Shown: piece after piece, positions 8,218 through 16,120 of the stretch
How positions within the stretch are numbered: position 1 is the stretch's first letter
Layout: every line of letters starts with the position of its first letter
Assembly: GCA_963668605.1 (NCBI GenBank)
Contig: OY764903.1
Span: 3,844,001-3,908,000 of the forward strand
Source: G963668605 sp963668605
GTDB taxonomy: Bacteria; Acidobacteriota; Terriglobia; Bryobacterales; Bryobacteraceae
DNA: 64,000 bases
Direction: 5' to 3'
Position numbers and translations under genes: made by a program
The notes under the pieces: generated by a model
The model's input: the letters and a program-made list of their open reading frames with translations, nothing else
The model's database searches: none
What the model was told of the DNA's origin: nothing

Positions 8218-9123
8218 TCATCGCCACTCACCAAGGATCTCCTCGCGACCGCAACCGTTCACCTCGGCCTGGATCGTGGCGTGGTCGATGTCCCACTCTT
8301 CATGCAAGTAGTGGCGCAGTTCGCTGGCCACCATCTCCGCTTCACTCACGCTCACAAGGCCGGTTTTCATATGAGCCGTCAACACGCGCTGCCCGGGGCC
8401 GACCTCCCAGACATGGACGTGGTGCAGACGGATAGATGGGAAGCGTTGTGCGACAGCCTCCGCCAGGTGCTCCACATTCAGGCCCGGAGGCGTTGCCTCG
8501 AGCAATAGGTGCAGGGATTCCCAGACTATCGAGGCTGCACTGCGGAGCACAACCACGCCAACCAGAATTGCCGCCGCCGGATCGATGTAGGGACCTGCCT
8601 GCGTTCGCGCCAAAAGAGCAGCGACCACCACAGCGAATGACGCCAGCGCATCCTGCGCCAGGTGAAGAAATGCGCTTCGGACGTTGATATCCCGATGGCT
8701 GTGGTTCCTCAAGAGGAACACCGAAGCCAGGTTGGCTACCATGGCCACTGAGGCCGAGAGCAGCATGACCGTGGCTTTGACCGGTTCGGGGTGGGAGAGC
8801 CGCCCGATGGCCTCTCGTGCGATCAGCACCGAAATGGCGATCAGGACGGCAGCGTTCGCCAAAGCGGCAATTACCTCTGCCCGCTTCAGTCCATAGGTAT
8901 GCCGGAGCGTCGGCGCCCGCTTGCCCAAACGGCGGGCGAAGATTGCAAGGCCCAGTGCGCCCACATCGGCCAGGTTGTGCGCTGCGTCTGCCAGAAGTGC
9001 GAGGCTGCCTGCCAGCAGGCCTCCGACGATCTCAACCAGTGTGATAGCAAGATTGAGGGCCATGCTGGCCCATAAGCGCCGGTCGAGACTGCCGTCCTCG
9101 GAATGAACGTGGTGACCGCTCAT
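8218..9123 (-). CDS. Cation diffusion facilitator (CzcD/ZnT-like) efflux protein
   Basis: A 301-residue CDF protein with six membrane helices. The metal-site motifs are H49-N-L-A-D53 in helix 2 (LADAAHNLADV) and H154-L-A-Q-D158 in helix 5. That is the HD-HD set usually associated with Zn2+ selectivity. The cytoplasmic C-terminal domain contains the usual IRLHHVHVWEVG and HATIQAE segments. The N-terminus is short, with a few His residues. It is the last gene of the ars cluster, 34 bases after acr3, and probably exports Zn2+ or a similar divalent cation by H+ antiport. Its membership in the arsenic operon suggests co-selection for metal stress, but the promoter could be separate. Confidence 0.9.
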   Translation of the reverse strand: MSGHHVHSEDGSLDRRLWASMALNLAITLVEIVGGLLAGSLALLADAAHNLADVGALGLAIFARRLGKRAPTLRHTYGLKRAEVIAALANAAVLIAISVLIAREAIGRLSHPEPVKATVMLLSASVAMVANLASVFLLRNHSHRDINVRSAFLHLAQDALASFAVVVAALLARTQAGPYIDPAAAILVGVVVLRSAASIVWESLHLLLEATPPGLNVEHLAEAVAQRFPSIRLHHVHVWEVGPGQRVLTAHMKTGLVSVSEAEMVASELRHYLHEEWDIDHATIQAEVNGCGREEILGEWR

Positions 9124-9157
9124 GGACAGATAGACCCATCGATTCGATCGCTGTCAG

Positions 9158-10243
9158 CTACGTCTCCTGTTGCTGGCATGAGTCCATGGTATCGAACCTG
9201 CCCCCGAAGTACTTCTTGTTCATCCATAGCGCGACGCTTACCAGAGAAATCAGAACCGGCACCTCGACCAGCGGCCCAATGACAGCAGCGAAGGCTGCGC
9301 CGTGATGGATGCCGAAGGTTGCTATGGCGACGGCGATGGCGAGTTCAAAGTTGTTCGAAGCCGCCGTGAAAGACAAGGTGGTTGATTCACCGTAGGTCGC
9401 GCCAACGCTCTTGCTCATCCAGAACGACACAAAGAACATCACGACAAAGTAGATGGTCAGCGGAATCGCAATGCGCACGACGTCGAATGGCAGTTGCACA
9501 ATCGCCTCTCCCTTCAGCGAGAACATTACGACGATGGTGAACAGCAGCGAGATCAGCGTGATCGGGCTGATCTTGGGGATGAACCTGGTTTCGTACCAGT
9601 GCTTGTCCTTCGCACGGATCAGTATGAAGCGGGTCAGAAATCCGGCAATGAACGGAATGCCAAGGTAGATGAAGACGCTCCCGGCAATGTCCTTCATCGA
9701 GATGTCTACGCGCACGGCCGTCAGCCCCAGCCAGCCAGGCACCACGGCGAGGAAGAAGTAAGAGTAAACGGAAAAGAAGAGGACTTGAAAGATCGAGTTA
9801 AATGCGACGAGGCCGGCACAGTATTCACGATCACCGTGGGCGAGGTCGTTCCAAACGATTACCATCGCGATGCAGCGGGCCAACCCGATCAGGATTAGGC
9901 CTGTCATATACTCCGGCTTGTCGCGCAGGAACAGTACGGCCAGTGCAAACATCAGAATCGGACCGACCACCCAGTTCTGAATCAAGGAGAGCGCCAGAAC
10001 CTTGCGATGGCCGAAGACGCGTCCCATCTCCTCGTACTTCACCTTCGCAAGCGGCGGGTACATCATCAGGATCAATCCCACCGCGATGGGAACTGAAGTC
10101 GTGCCCACGCTGAATTTGTTCAACAGAGGAACGATCTGCGGGAACAGGAAGCCCGCCGCAACGCCTGCCACCATTGCGGCGAAGATCCAAAGCGTCAGAT
10201 ATCGATCGAGGAATGAAAGCCGGGGTTGTTGCGCAGATGCCAT
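9158..10243 (-). CDS. acr3: Arsenite efflux permease, ACR3 family
   Basis: A 361-residue protein with ten membrane helices. It carries the ACR3 hallmarks: C124 in GLARCIAMVIVWND (helix 4) and the glutamate in GPLVEVPVLI near the C-terminus, both known to be needed for As(III) transport in ACR3 proteins. It exports arsenite, driven by the proton gradient. It lies in the leftward ars operon between the ArsP-like permease and the CDF transporter. A 206-base gap upstream separates it from the ArsP gene and may contain a very small gene. No arsA ATPase or arsC reductase is present in the window, so the pathway for arsenate is not complete here. Confidence 0.92.
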   Translation of the reverse strand: MASAQQPRLSFLDRYLTLWIFAAMVAGVAAGFLFPQIVPLLNKFSVGTTSVPIAVGLILMMYPPLAKVKYEEMGRVFGHRKVLALSLIQNWVVGPILMFALAVLFLRDKPEYMTGLILIGLARCIAMVIVWNDLAHGDREYCAGLVAFNSIFQVLFFSVYSYFFLAVVPGWLGLTAVRVDISMKDIAGSVFIYLGIPFIAGFLTRFILIRAKDKHWYETRFIPKISPITLISLLFTIVVMFSLKGEAIVQLPFDVVRIAIPLTIYFVVMFFVSFWMSKSVGATYGESTTLSFTAASNNFELAIAVAIATFGIHHGAAFAAVIGPLVEVPVLISLVSVALWMNKKYFGGRFDTMDSCQQQET

Positions 10244-10288
10244 TGCCTATCTCCTATATTTCTAGAATAGTCGAATCATGTTCTAACC

Positions 10289-10432
10289 TCAACACCAGTT
10301 CGCCAGAGCCGTTAACCAAAGGCCAAAGGCCGAGTAGGCATAGCGATTCGATGCGTCGACCGATGCTCTGCCCTGAGCGGAAATGAGTTCCGAAAAAGCA
10401 AAGAGCGGAGTGAACAGCAAGCAGAGAAGCAT
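10289..10432 (-). CDS. Possible small exported protein (47 aa)
   Basis: A short frame lies in the gap between the ArsP-like gene and acr3. It begins MLLCLLFTPLFAFSELIS, which looks like a signal peptide or single membrane helix, and ends TALANWC. An AAGGA sequence lies about 12 bases upstream of the ATG. No family is recognised and the length is too short to judge codon use. It could equally be non-coding spacer. Confidence 0.25.
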   Translation of the reverse strand: MLLCLLFTPLFAFSELISAQGRASVDASNRYAYSAFGLWLTALANWC

Positions 10433-10449
10433 GTTCAATAGAGTCCTTG

Positions 10450-11421
10450 TCAGAACATGAGGGCGTTGAAGAGGTAGCCCACGCCGATGATGCCCGCCGT
10501 CATTAGGGAGATGAAAACGGCCAGGAGTTGCGGCCGAAGCACTTTGCGCAGGATCACCATTTCGGGCAGTGAAAGTGCGGTTACCGCCATCGTGAAGGAG
10601 AGCACTGTCCCCAATGGCAGCCCCTTGCCGACCAACGCTTCCGTAATGGGCAGCACGCCGGCAACATTGGCATAGAGCGGAACGCCGATGATCACGGCGA
10701 TCGGAACCGCGAATGGGTTTTGCGGCCCGGCCCAGCGCACAATCAAGTCTTGCGGCAGGTAGCCGTGGATTCCGGCGCCCACTGCGATGCCGCCCACAAT
10801 GTAAGGCCAGACCGCGCCGAAGATTTCGCGCGACGATCGCCAACCTTGCCGAATCCTCTCGCCTAGTGGCACGGCTGCAGACCCATCATCCAGCGAGCCT
10901 GCCGGGATGTCCCAAATGAATGGTTCCACCCACTTCTCCAGGCGCAGCAGACCAATGACGATCCCACCCATTATGGCCAGCGCGACACCGAAAGCAATGT
11001 AGATCGCCGTCACCTTGAAACCGAAGAGCCCCCACAGGAGCGCCATGGCTACTTCATTCACCATTGGGGCGGCGATCAGGTAAGAGAACGTCACACCTAG
11101 CGGGACTCCGCCTTTGAGAAATCCAATGAAAAGCGGCACGGCGGAGCAACTGCAAAACGGCGTGAAGATGCCAATTCCCGCAGCCAGAATGTTCCCAAGG
11201 AAGGTACGCTTTCCGCCGAGCAACCGGCGGACATTCTCAGGTTGAAGCCAAGTCTGGAGTGTGCCCACGACGAAACTGATGACAAGCAAGAGCGTCATCA
11301 CCTTCGGCACGTCGAAAAAGAAAAATTGCAGACTGGCGCCGAGATGCGACTCCAGCGAGAGGCCGAAGACTCGTGTCACGATCCGGCTTGCGAGCCAGTC
11401 GAAAAAAGTGAAAGGGCTCAT
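10450..11421 (-). CDS. ArsP-like permease (organoarsenical efflux, DUF318/YraQ family)
   Basis: A 323-residue protein with about eight membrane helices. The motif GIFTPFCSCSAVPLFIGF, with C90 and C92, is the signature of the ArsP/YraQ permease family. ArsP exports trivalent methylated and aromatic arsenicals such as methylarsenite and reduced roxarsone. Its place among ArsF, ArsG and ACR3 genes supports an arsenical rather than a general role. A charged cytoplasmic loop around residues 175-215 (SLDDGSAAVPLGERIRQG) splits the two halves. It starts 15 bases after the DUF2180 gene ends, consistent with one transcript. Members of DUF318 near other metals exist, so the substrate is inferred from context. 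Confidence 0.8.
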   Translation of the reverse strand: MSPFTFFDWLASRIVTRVFGLSLESHLGASLQFFFFDVPKVMTLLLVISFVVGTLQTWLQPENVRRLLGGKRTFLGNILAAGIGIFTPFCSCSAVPLFIGFLKGGVPLGVTFSYLIAAPMVNEVAMALLWGLFGFKVTAIYIAFGVALAIMGGIVIGLLRLEKWVEPFIWDIPAGSLDDGSAAVPLGERIRQGWRSSREIFGAVWPYIVGGIAVGAGIHGYLPQDLIVRWAGPQNPFAVPIAVIIGVPLYANVAGVLPITEALVGKGLPLGTVLSFTMAVTALSLPEMVILRKVLRPQLLAVFISLMTAGIIGVGYLFNALMF

Positions 11422-11436
11422 TATCTATTTCAGTTC

Positions 11437-11664
11437 TCAGGCGATCTTCAGCAGATGCGGTTGCTCGATCGCTCTTCGGCAGATTCCACAGAGAACGAGC
11501 CGCGCGGCGATCGGGAGTGCAACGGTCTTGCACACCGGCACCTGCATCTCTAGACGCTTCGGCACAACCTCGGCATGTTCCATGCACAGCGCCGCGGAAC
11601 AGTGGTGGCAAAGCGCCACGGCAGTTCGATGAACGCCGTTTCGCTCACATTCCATGCAGTTCAT
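11437..11664 (-). CDS. DUF2180-like cysteine-rich small protein
   Basis: A 75-residue protein with a zinc-ribbon-like start (MNCMECERNG, then LCHHCSAALCMEHAE). It has nine cysteines and several histidines in the first 65 residues, the pattern of the DUF2180 family often found beside metal and arsenic resistance genes. It should be a cytoplasmic metal-binding protein. It might bind Zn2+, or hold trivalent arsenicals before they pass to the permeases on either side, but that is inference only. It lies between the ArsG-like and ArsP-like genes with spacers of 27 and 15 bases. Confidence 0.65.
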   Translation of the reverse strand: MNCMECERNGVHRTAVALCHHCSAALCMEHAEVVPKRLEMQVPVCKTVALPIAARLVLCGICRRAIEQPHLLKIA

Positions 11665-11691
11665 AATTTGCCTCCTTAGATCAAGGCGATT

Positions 11692-12399
11692 CTATGAGAA
11701 GGCCTCGAAGACGTAATTCAGCATGTAGTACGCGCCGACAAAAATGAACACCACTCCGGTCGCACGCCTCGCCCACAGTTCCAACTGCGTAATGCGCTGG
11801 AACATGCCGCTCAGGGCCTGTGCCCCAAAAGCGACGACGAGTGCGAAGGCAAGAACCGGAATTCCTGTGCCCACACCATATATCGAGGGCATAACAACCG
11901 AGCCGCCGCTGCGAATTGCCAGAGGAATCAGGCTCCCGAAAAAGAGGGCAGCGGAGACCGGGCAGAAGGACAGAGCAAAGAGCCCCCCAAGCGCGACTGC
12001 TCCCCATAGACCCCAGCGATCCACCCTTCGCTGCAAGCTCGCGCTGACGCCGCCGCCGCTGGATTTCCAGTTCAGCAACTCGAGCAGGAACATCCCGGCG
12101 AGAATCAGGACCGGTCCGAGAAGCTGATTCATGTAGCGTTGTAAGGTGTTCGAGAGTCCCACGACGGTAGCAAGGCTCGCAACGACGAGCGACCCCAGAA
12201 CGGCGTAAGCCAGGACTCGCCCCAGCGTGTAGAACAGCCCGGCCGCGAGGATACGCCTCGGATTCGCGATCCCTTTCCCGATGTAGGAAATAGCAGCGAT
12301 GTTCGAAGCCAGTGGGCATGGGCTCACCGAAGTAAGCAGTCCCAACCAGAAGGCGGTACCTGCCGCGACAAGCTGGGTGTCTAACAACGGTTCAGCCAT
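11692..12399 (-). CDS. ArsG-like permease (CcdA/DsbD-type membrane protein)
   Basis: A 235-residue membrane protein with six helices arranged as two inverted three-helix repeats. Each repeat has a Cys-Pro: SVSPCPLASN (C28) and LSFCPVSAAL (C146). This is the CcdA/DsbD transmembrane fold. In ars operons, members of this fold named ArsG export trivalent aromatic aminoarsenicals made by the ArsEF reductase. The start overlaps the last base of the preceding ArsF-like gene, showing tight translational coupling. Alternatively it could carry electrons for ArsF across the membrane, as CcdA does. The gene order ArsE-like, DGC, ArsF-like, ArsG-like supports the arsenical assignment. Confidence 0.78.
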   Translation of the reverse strand: MAEPLLDTQLVAAGTAFWLGLLTSVSPCPLASNIAAISYIGKGIANPRRILAAGLFYTLGRVLAYAVLGSLVVASLATVVGLSNTLQRYMNQLLGPVLILAGMFLLELLNWKSSGGGVSASLQRRVDRWGLWGAVALGGLFALSFCPVSAALFFGSLIPLAIRSGGSVVMPSIYGVGTGIPVLAFALVVAFGAQALSGMFQRITQLELWARRATGVVFIFVGAYYMLNYVFEAFS

Positions 12400-12911
12400 C
12401 AGAGCTTCCGCAGGTGGTCGCGGACCTCCTTCTCGACGTACCCCTGCATGGCAGTCTTGTCGCCTACCAATTCCCAGGTATCGTTCAAGACTTTGTACTC
12501 CTTCTGCTGTCCACCCTTGTAGAGCACCAGCACGAGGGACTTGGTGAAGAGTTGGTAGTCCTGGATGAAATGCCGGTTCTCGGGAGTCTGAATATTAACA
12601 AGCCGCCACTCGACGCGGCCCGAGGCAATTTCCTTGGCGAAGCGTTGATGAATCACTTCTTTGGAGTAAGCCTCAATCGCCCGGCAGGTCGTGCAGCGCA
12701 CGTTCACATGGAAGTAGTAGGCAACAAGCTTCGAGCCTTCCTCTGCACGAGCGCCGGGCGGGGTGGAGTCTTTTTGCTCAGGTCTTGCTGCCTGTACCGA
12801 AGCGGGCGAGCGCCAGTCTTTGGTTGCACGCACACTTCGGAATGCGAGATATCCGAAGCTCAGCAGCACGAAGGCGATCAAAAACCGGGAGATGATTTTT
12901 CGCGAGTTCAT
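12399..12911 (-). CDS. ArsF-like membrane-anchored thioredoxin-fold protein
   Basis: A 170-residue protein with an N-terminal membrane anchor (residues 7-26), a flexible Pro/Ser-rich linker and a thioredoxin-like domain from about residue 60. The redox motif is C73-T-T-C76 in YYFHVNVRCTTCRAIE. This matches the ArsF family, described as a subunit of the ArsEF nitroreductase that reduces nitroaromatic arsenicals to amino forms. The following gene (ArsG-like) shares one base with its stop, so they are surely co-transcribed. Topology suggests the domain faces the periplasm. Whether it reduces arsenicals or simply shuttles thiols is inferred from the operon. Confidence 0.75.
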   Translation of the reverse strand: MNSRKIISRFLIAFVLLSFGYLAFRSVRATKDWRSPASVQAARPEQKDSTPPGARAEEGSKLVAYYFHVNVRCTTCRAIEAYSKEVIHQRFAKEIASGRVEWRLVNIQTPENRHFIQDYQLFTKSLVLVLYKGGQQKEYKVLNDTWELVGDKTAMQGYVEKEVRDHLRKL

Positions 12912-13306
12912 GCCTCAGCGCACTTCGGTGCCTCCCGGAGTATCGTGCGAAGCCGCGCGGCTGCCTCTGCTACTCGTTCTGCCGTCGCGGGTGTCTTGCC
13001 TTTCTCCCAGCCGAGATCCGTCACCCGGAAATGGATGAAGTTATTGAAGCCATTTTTCTGCATGGTCTTCTTGGCGCAATCGCTGTCACAGCCATCGACG
13101 ACCAGCATCCGGTTGGCGGCCTGCGAGTTCACCACGATCAGTTCGACATCCCCGGCTATGCCGGCCAGACAGAACATCTTGGCGTCTTTTGCCTTATGAA
13201 GGTCCCGCACGGCGAGATCGGCTATCTCTGCCGTGTCGGCGGCGCCGGAACAACAGAATATCAGGTCCGGACCTCCGTTACATGCGCACTTGGGTCGGAT
13301 ATTCAT
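12908..13306 (-). CDS. DGC-domain putative zinc-binding protein
   Basis: A 132-residue protein with the VDGCDSDC motif (D71-G72-C73 and C77) that defines the DGC domain, plus an N-terminal CAC and a CCSGAAD motif. The family is predicted to bind zinc through its four or more cysteines and is often found beside thioredoxin-like and ArsR genes. It starts 17 bases after the ArsE-like gene, and its end overlaps the ArsF start by 4 bases. A role in arsenic handling, perhaps as a thiol buffer or regulatory sensor, is plausible from position but not known. Confidence 0.7.
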   Translation of the reverse strand: MNIRPKCACNGGPDLIFCCSGAADTAEIADLAVRDLHKAKDAKMFCLAGIAGDVELIVVNSQAANRMLVVDGCDSDCAKKTMQKNGFNNFIHFRVTDLGWEKGKTPATAERVAEAAARLRTILREAPKCAEA

Positions 13307-13323
13307 CAGTGGGGTTCCTTTCG

Positions 13324-13572
13324 TTATGAGTTGATCGAGCGGGTTAATATCGTCTGGATCTCTGCCGGAGTCGCCACCCTGCCGACGAGTTTCACCGTGC
13401 CGTCGATGGCAAGAGCCGGTGTCGCCATTACGCCGAATTGCATGATGTCCTTGATGTCGGTGACCTTTTCCAACTGGTAGTCCAGTCCGAGGTCACGGGC
13501 GGCCGTTTCGGCATTTTCTGTGAGCTGCTTGCACTTGGCGCAGCCGGTGCCGAGAATCTGAATCTTCATCAT
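13324..13572 (-). CDS. ArsE-like small thioredoxin
   Basis: An 82-residue thioredoxin/glutaredoxin-fold protein with C11-A-K-C14 (GTGCAKCKQL) and the cis-Pro motif VMATPALAIDG. It resembles the TM0996/MTH895-type small redox proteins, the fold to which ArsE of arsEFG operons belongs. In that system ArsE and ArsF together reduce nitroaromatic arsenicals such as roxarsone and ArsG exports the product. It is the first gene after arsR, separated by 9 bases. Without experiments it could also be a general thiol carrier for the membrane thioredoxin encoded downstream. Confidence 0.75.
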   Translation of the reverse strand: MMKIQILGTGCAKCKQLTENAETAARDLGLDYQLEKVTDIKDIMQFGVMATPALAIDGTVKLVGRVATPAEIQTILTRSINS

Positions 13573-13581
13573 TGCTCTCCT

Positions 13582-13908
13582 TCAGCGAATGTTCGCCATA
13601 TCGAGCTGTTCGCGCGCGCACCGCTCGATCACTTCGCTGGCGCAGTCGAGGAAGCGCAGCACGCAGGGCATTTTGAGGCGGTAGTAGACCTGCATTCCGC
13701 GCTTTTCGTCAGCCACGACGCCGGCCGACTTCAATACCGACAGGTGCTTGCTCACCGTGGACATGTCCGAACCGACCATGGCGGTTAGTTCGCAAACACA
13801 GCACTCGCCGTGGGAGAGTTGGTCGACCATGAACAGTCTGGAAGGGTGCGCGAGGGCCTTCAGTATCCGGGCGCGAGCCTCGAAGCGGGCTTGGGTCTTG
13901 GCATCCAT
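13582..13908 (-). CDS. arsR: ArsR-family repressor
   Basis: A 108-residue winged-helix regulator. The recognition helix region is SDMSTVSKHLSVLKSAGVV. The preceding helix has GECCVCEL, giving C36, C37 and C39, the cysteine cluster that binds As(III) or Sb(III) in many ArsR proteins and releases DNA. The frame stays open to a TTG at 13938, but the ATG at 13908 removes a ten-residue tail and leaves the AT-rich operator-like sequence free, so I prefer it; a GTG at 13911 is adjacent. It heads the operon and most likely represses it until arsenic is present. Confidence 0.88.
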   Translation of the reverse strand: MDAKTQARFEARARILKALAHPSRLFMVDQLSHGECCVCELTAMVGSDMSTVSKHLSVLKSAGVVADEKRGMQVYYRLKMPCVLRFLDCASEVIERCAREQLDMANIR

Positions 13909-13943
13909 CACCCCGTTACGATGCAACTGCTTGGCCAAACCGC

Positions 13944-13958
13944 CAAATATGAAAATAT
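13944..13958 (-). promoter_or_regulatory. Candidate ars promoter/operator
   Basis: An AT-rich near-palindrome (ATATGAAAATAT) lies 36-50 bases upstream of the chosen arsR start, in otherwise GC-rich DNA. It could contain the -10 element or an ArsR site. This is a guess based on position and composition. Confidence 0.3.
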
Positions 13959-14012
13959 CTAATGGTTACTGAGACATGCGAGCCCGAGAGGGCCAACAGG
14001 TAGGCCGCTAGA

Positions 14013-14036
14013 CTATTTGGTTATTGCGCCAAATAG
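14013..14036. promoter_or_regulatory. Perfect 8-bp inverted repeat upstream of arsR
   Basis: CTATTTGG and CCAAATAG are separated by 8 bases. The right arm's CGCCAAATA is repeated at 13941-13949, close to the arsR start. The site lies between the arsR start and the pepA stop codon. It may be an ArsR operator, or the weak end of the pepA transcript; no run of T follows on the minus strand, so an operator is slightly more likely. Confidence 0.3.
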
Positions 14037-14088
14037 CCCCACTGCGCGATGTACCCCGGTAGCGCGCACAGGGTCACGAGGCAGTAAG

Positions 14089-15546
14089 TTAGCGCCAGTT
14101 CAGCGCGAGGTGGACGAAGGTGCGCAGCGGCACGCCGGATGGTCCCTTCGACAGAAAAGGCTTGTCCTCTTCGATCCACGCCGTTCCGGCGATGTCGAGG
14201 TGGACCCACGGAGTCTCTTCGGCGAACTCGCGCAGAAAGGCTGCGGCCGTGATCGCGCCGCCCCAGCGGCCAGCGATGTTTGGAATATCGGCGAAAGAGC
14301 TCTTCAGCAGGTCGCGGTACTCGTCATCGAGCGGCATGTGCCACATCTTATCGCCAGCGGCCTGGGCCGAAGCGAGGACGCAACCCAGCAACTCCTCGTT
14401 ATTCGTGAAGACGCCTACGTTGATGTGGCCAAGCGCGACGACGATCGCGCCGGTCAGCGTGGCGGCGTCGACAAGGTGCGTACAGCCAAGGCGCTTGGCG
14501 TAGGTGAGCGCATCCACCAGGATGAGACGGCCCTCGGCGTCGGTGTTGAGCACTTCAATCGTCTTGCCGGAGAGCGAGGTGACGATGTCGCCGGGACGCT
14601 GCGCGCGGCTGCCCGGCATGTTCTCTACAGCGGGGATCAGCGCGGTGATGGCGACCGGCGGCTTCAGCGCCGCCAGAGCACGCATCGCGCCGAGCACGGC
14701 GGCGCCGCCCGCCATGTCGTACTTCATCTTCTCCATGCCTTCGGACGGCTTGATCGAGATGCCGCCAGTATCGAATGTGACGCCCTTTCCGACCAATCCG
14801 AGATGCGCCGCGCCCGAAGCGGCATCGGCCGGCGAATAGCGCAGGACAATCATGACGGGCGGCTCCGCGCTGCCTTGCGCAACACCAAGTAAGGCGCCCA
14901 TGCCAAGTTGGCGCATGCGGTCCTGATCGAGGATCTCGCAGGAGAGACCGGTCTCTTCGGCCATGGCGCGCGCTCTCTCGGCGAGCAGCAGCGGCGTGAG
15001 CCGGTTGCCGGGCTCGTTGACGAGTTCGCGCGTGTAGTTCTGCGCTTCGGCGATGATGCGGCCCTGTTCGAGAGCGGGAGCGAGAGCGTCGCCGGCCGCG
15101 ACGATGAACTCGTCGATGCGTTTGGCGGCGTTTTTTTCGGTCTTATAGCGGTCAGGTTCAAAGTCGCCCAGGATCGCGCCCTCGGCGAGCGCCGCGGCGT
15201 TTTCGGGAGTCGCGAGCACGGTGTCGAGCGCGAAGGTGATGGTGTGGACGCCTTTGGGCTTGAGCGTGCGAACGGCTCCGCCGGCAGACTTGCGCAACAC
15301 GGCTGCAGTGCACTTCTCGCGCTTTCCGCCGCCGATCACGAGCAGACGTTGCGCCTTCAGGCCCTCCGGCTTGAATTGCAGAACCATTTCGAGCGGCTTG
15401 CCCGAAAACTCACCGGCTTCGGTAACAGCCTGGAGCCAGCCGCCCGCAGCGGCCGCGCCTTCGGGAGCCTCCCCTTCAAACGCCAAACAGACCAAGGCGC
15501 CGGCCTCAATGGCCGCAGGCGATTGTGATGTGAGTGCAAGCTTCAT
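14089..15546 (-). CDS. pepA: Leucyl aminopeptidase (M17)
   Basis: A 485-residue cytosolic aminopeptidase. The signature NTDAEGRL is at 334-341. Metal-binding and active-site residues are visible in GKGVTFDTGG (K254, D259) and the DMAGGAAVLGA segment. The N-terminal macro-like domain (1-150) is present, and the length is normal. It removes N-terminal Leu and other residues from peptides using two divalent metals; some homologues also bind DNA. Its ATG overlaps the smpB stop (ATGA at 15543-15546), so the two genes are translated as a pair, which fits shared roles in dealing with stalled or abnormal translation products. Confidence 0.95.
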   Translation of the reverse strand: MKLALTSQSPAAIEAGALVCLAFEGEAPEGAAAAGGWLQAVTEAGEFSGKPLEMVLQFKPEGLKAQRLLVIGGGKREKCTAAVLRKSAGGAVRTLKPKGVHTITFALDTVLATPENAAALAEGAILGDFEPDRYKTEKNAAKRIDEFIVAAGDALAPALEQGRIIAEAQNYTRELVNEPGNRLTPLLLAERARAMAEETGLSCEILDQDRMRQLGMGALLGVAQGSAEPPVMIVLRYSPADAASGAAHLGLVGKGVTFDTGGISIKPSEGMEKMKYDMAGGAAVLGAMRALAALKPPVAITALIPAVENMPGSRAQRPGDIVTSLSGKTIEVLNTDAEGRLILVDALTYAKRLGCTHLVDAATLTGAIVVALGHINVGVFTNNEELLGCVLASAQAAGDKMWHMPLDDEYRDLLKSSFADIPNIAGRWGGAITAAAFLREFAEETPWVHLDIAGTAWIEEDKPFLSKGPSGVPLRTFVHLALNWR

Positions 15547-16004
15547 TTCTGGCTTCTCCGAACGGCGTCGCGCGCCTCGTTCTCTTGTTCGCGGGTTCTT
15601 TCCGCCTCGCGCTTATCGTGCAGCTTCTTGCCCTTCGCCAGGGCGAGTTCGCATTTGATGATGCCGTGCTTGAGGTAGATCTTCGTGGCAATCAGCGTGA
15701 GGCCCTTCTCGCGCGTCTTCCCGATCAGCTTGTTGATCTCCCCGCGATGCAGCAGCAACTTTCTGCGCCTGACCGGTTCGTGGTTGAAGATGTTGCCGTG
15801 CGAATAGGGGCTGATATGCGCGTTCACGAGCCAAGCCTCGTTCTTGAGGATCTCGCCATAGGCGTCCTTGAGCTGGACCTTGCCGCCACGCGCCGCCTTG
15901 ACCTCTGTGCCGGAAAGCACGATGCCGGCTTCGAAGCGGTCGAGCAGGTGGTAGTTGTGGCCCGCCTGCCGGTTATCGCTCAGGATTTTGATGGGAGTTT
16001 CCAA
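15543..16004 (-). CDS. smpB: SsrA-binding protein SmpB
   Basis: A 153-residue protein of normal length. It shows the SmpB landmarks NYHLLDRFEAGIVLSGTEVKA, NHEPVRRRKLLLHRGEI and a basic, disordered C-terminal tail (KKLHDKREAERTREQENEA). It binds tmRNA and delivers it to stalled ribosomes in trans-translation. The tail occupies the empty mRNA channel. No tmRNA gene is seen in this window. The gene is followed without a gap by pepA and preceded by a short divergent region in front of the secretin gene. Confidence 0.96.
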   Translation of the reverse strand: METPIKILSDNRQAGHNYHLLDRFEAGIVLSGTEVKAARGGKVQLKDAYGEILKNEAWLVNAHISPYSHGNIFNHEPVRRRKLLLHRGEINKLIGKTREKGLTLIATKIYLKHGIIKCELALAKGKKLHDKREAERTREQENEARDAVRRSQK

Positions 16005-16120
16005 GGATTACAGTTTGGCCTAAACGCGCCAAGCCTCCGGATCGTCAAACGCTTATGTTAGCGGCGCCAGAAATGCTGGCAGATCCGATTTTAGCATAGG
16101 GCCCGGAAAACTCAACTAAG

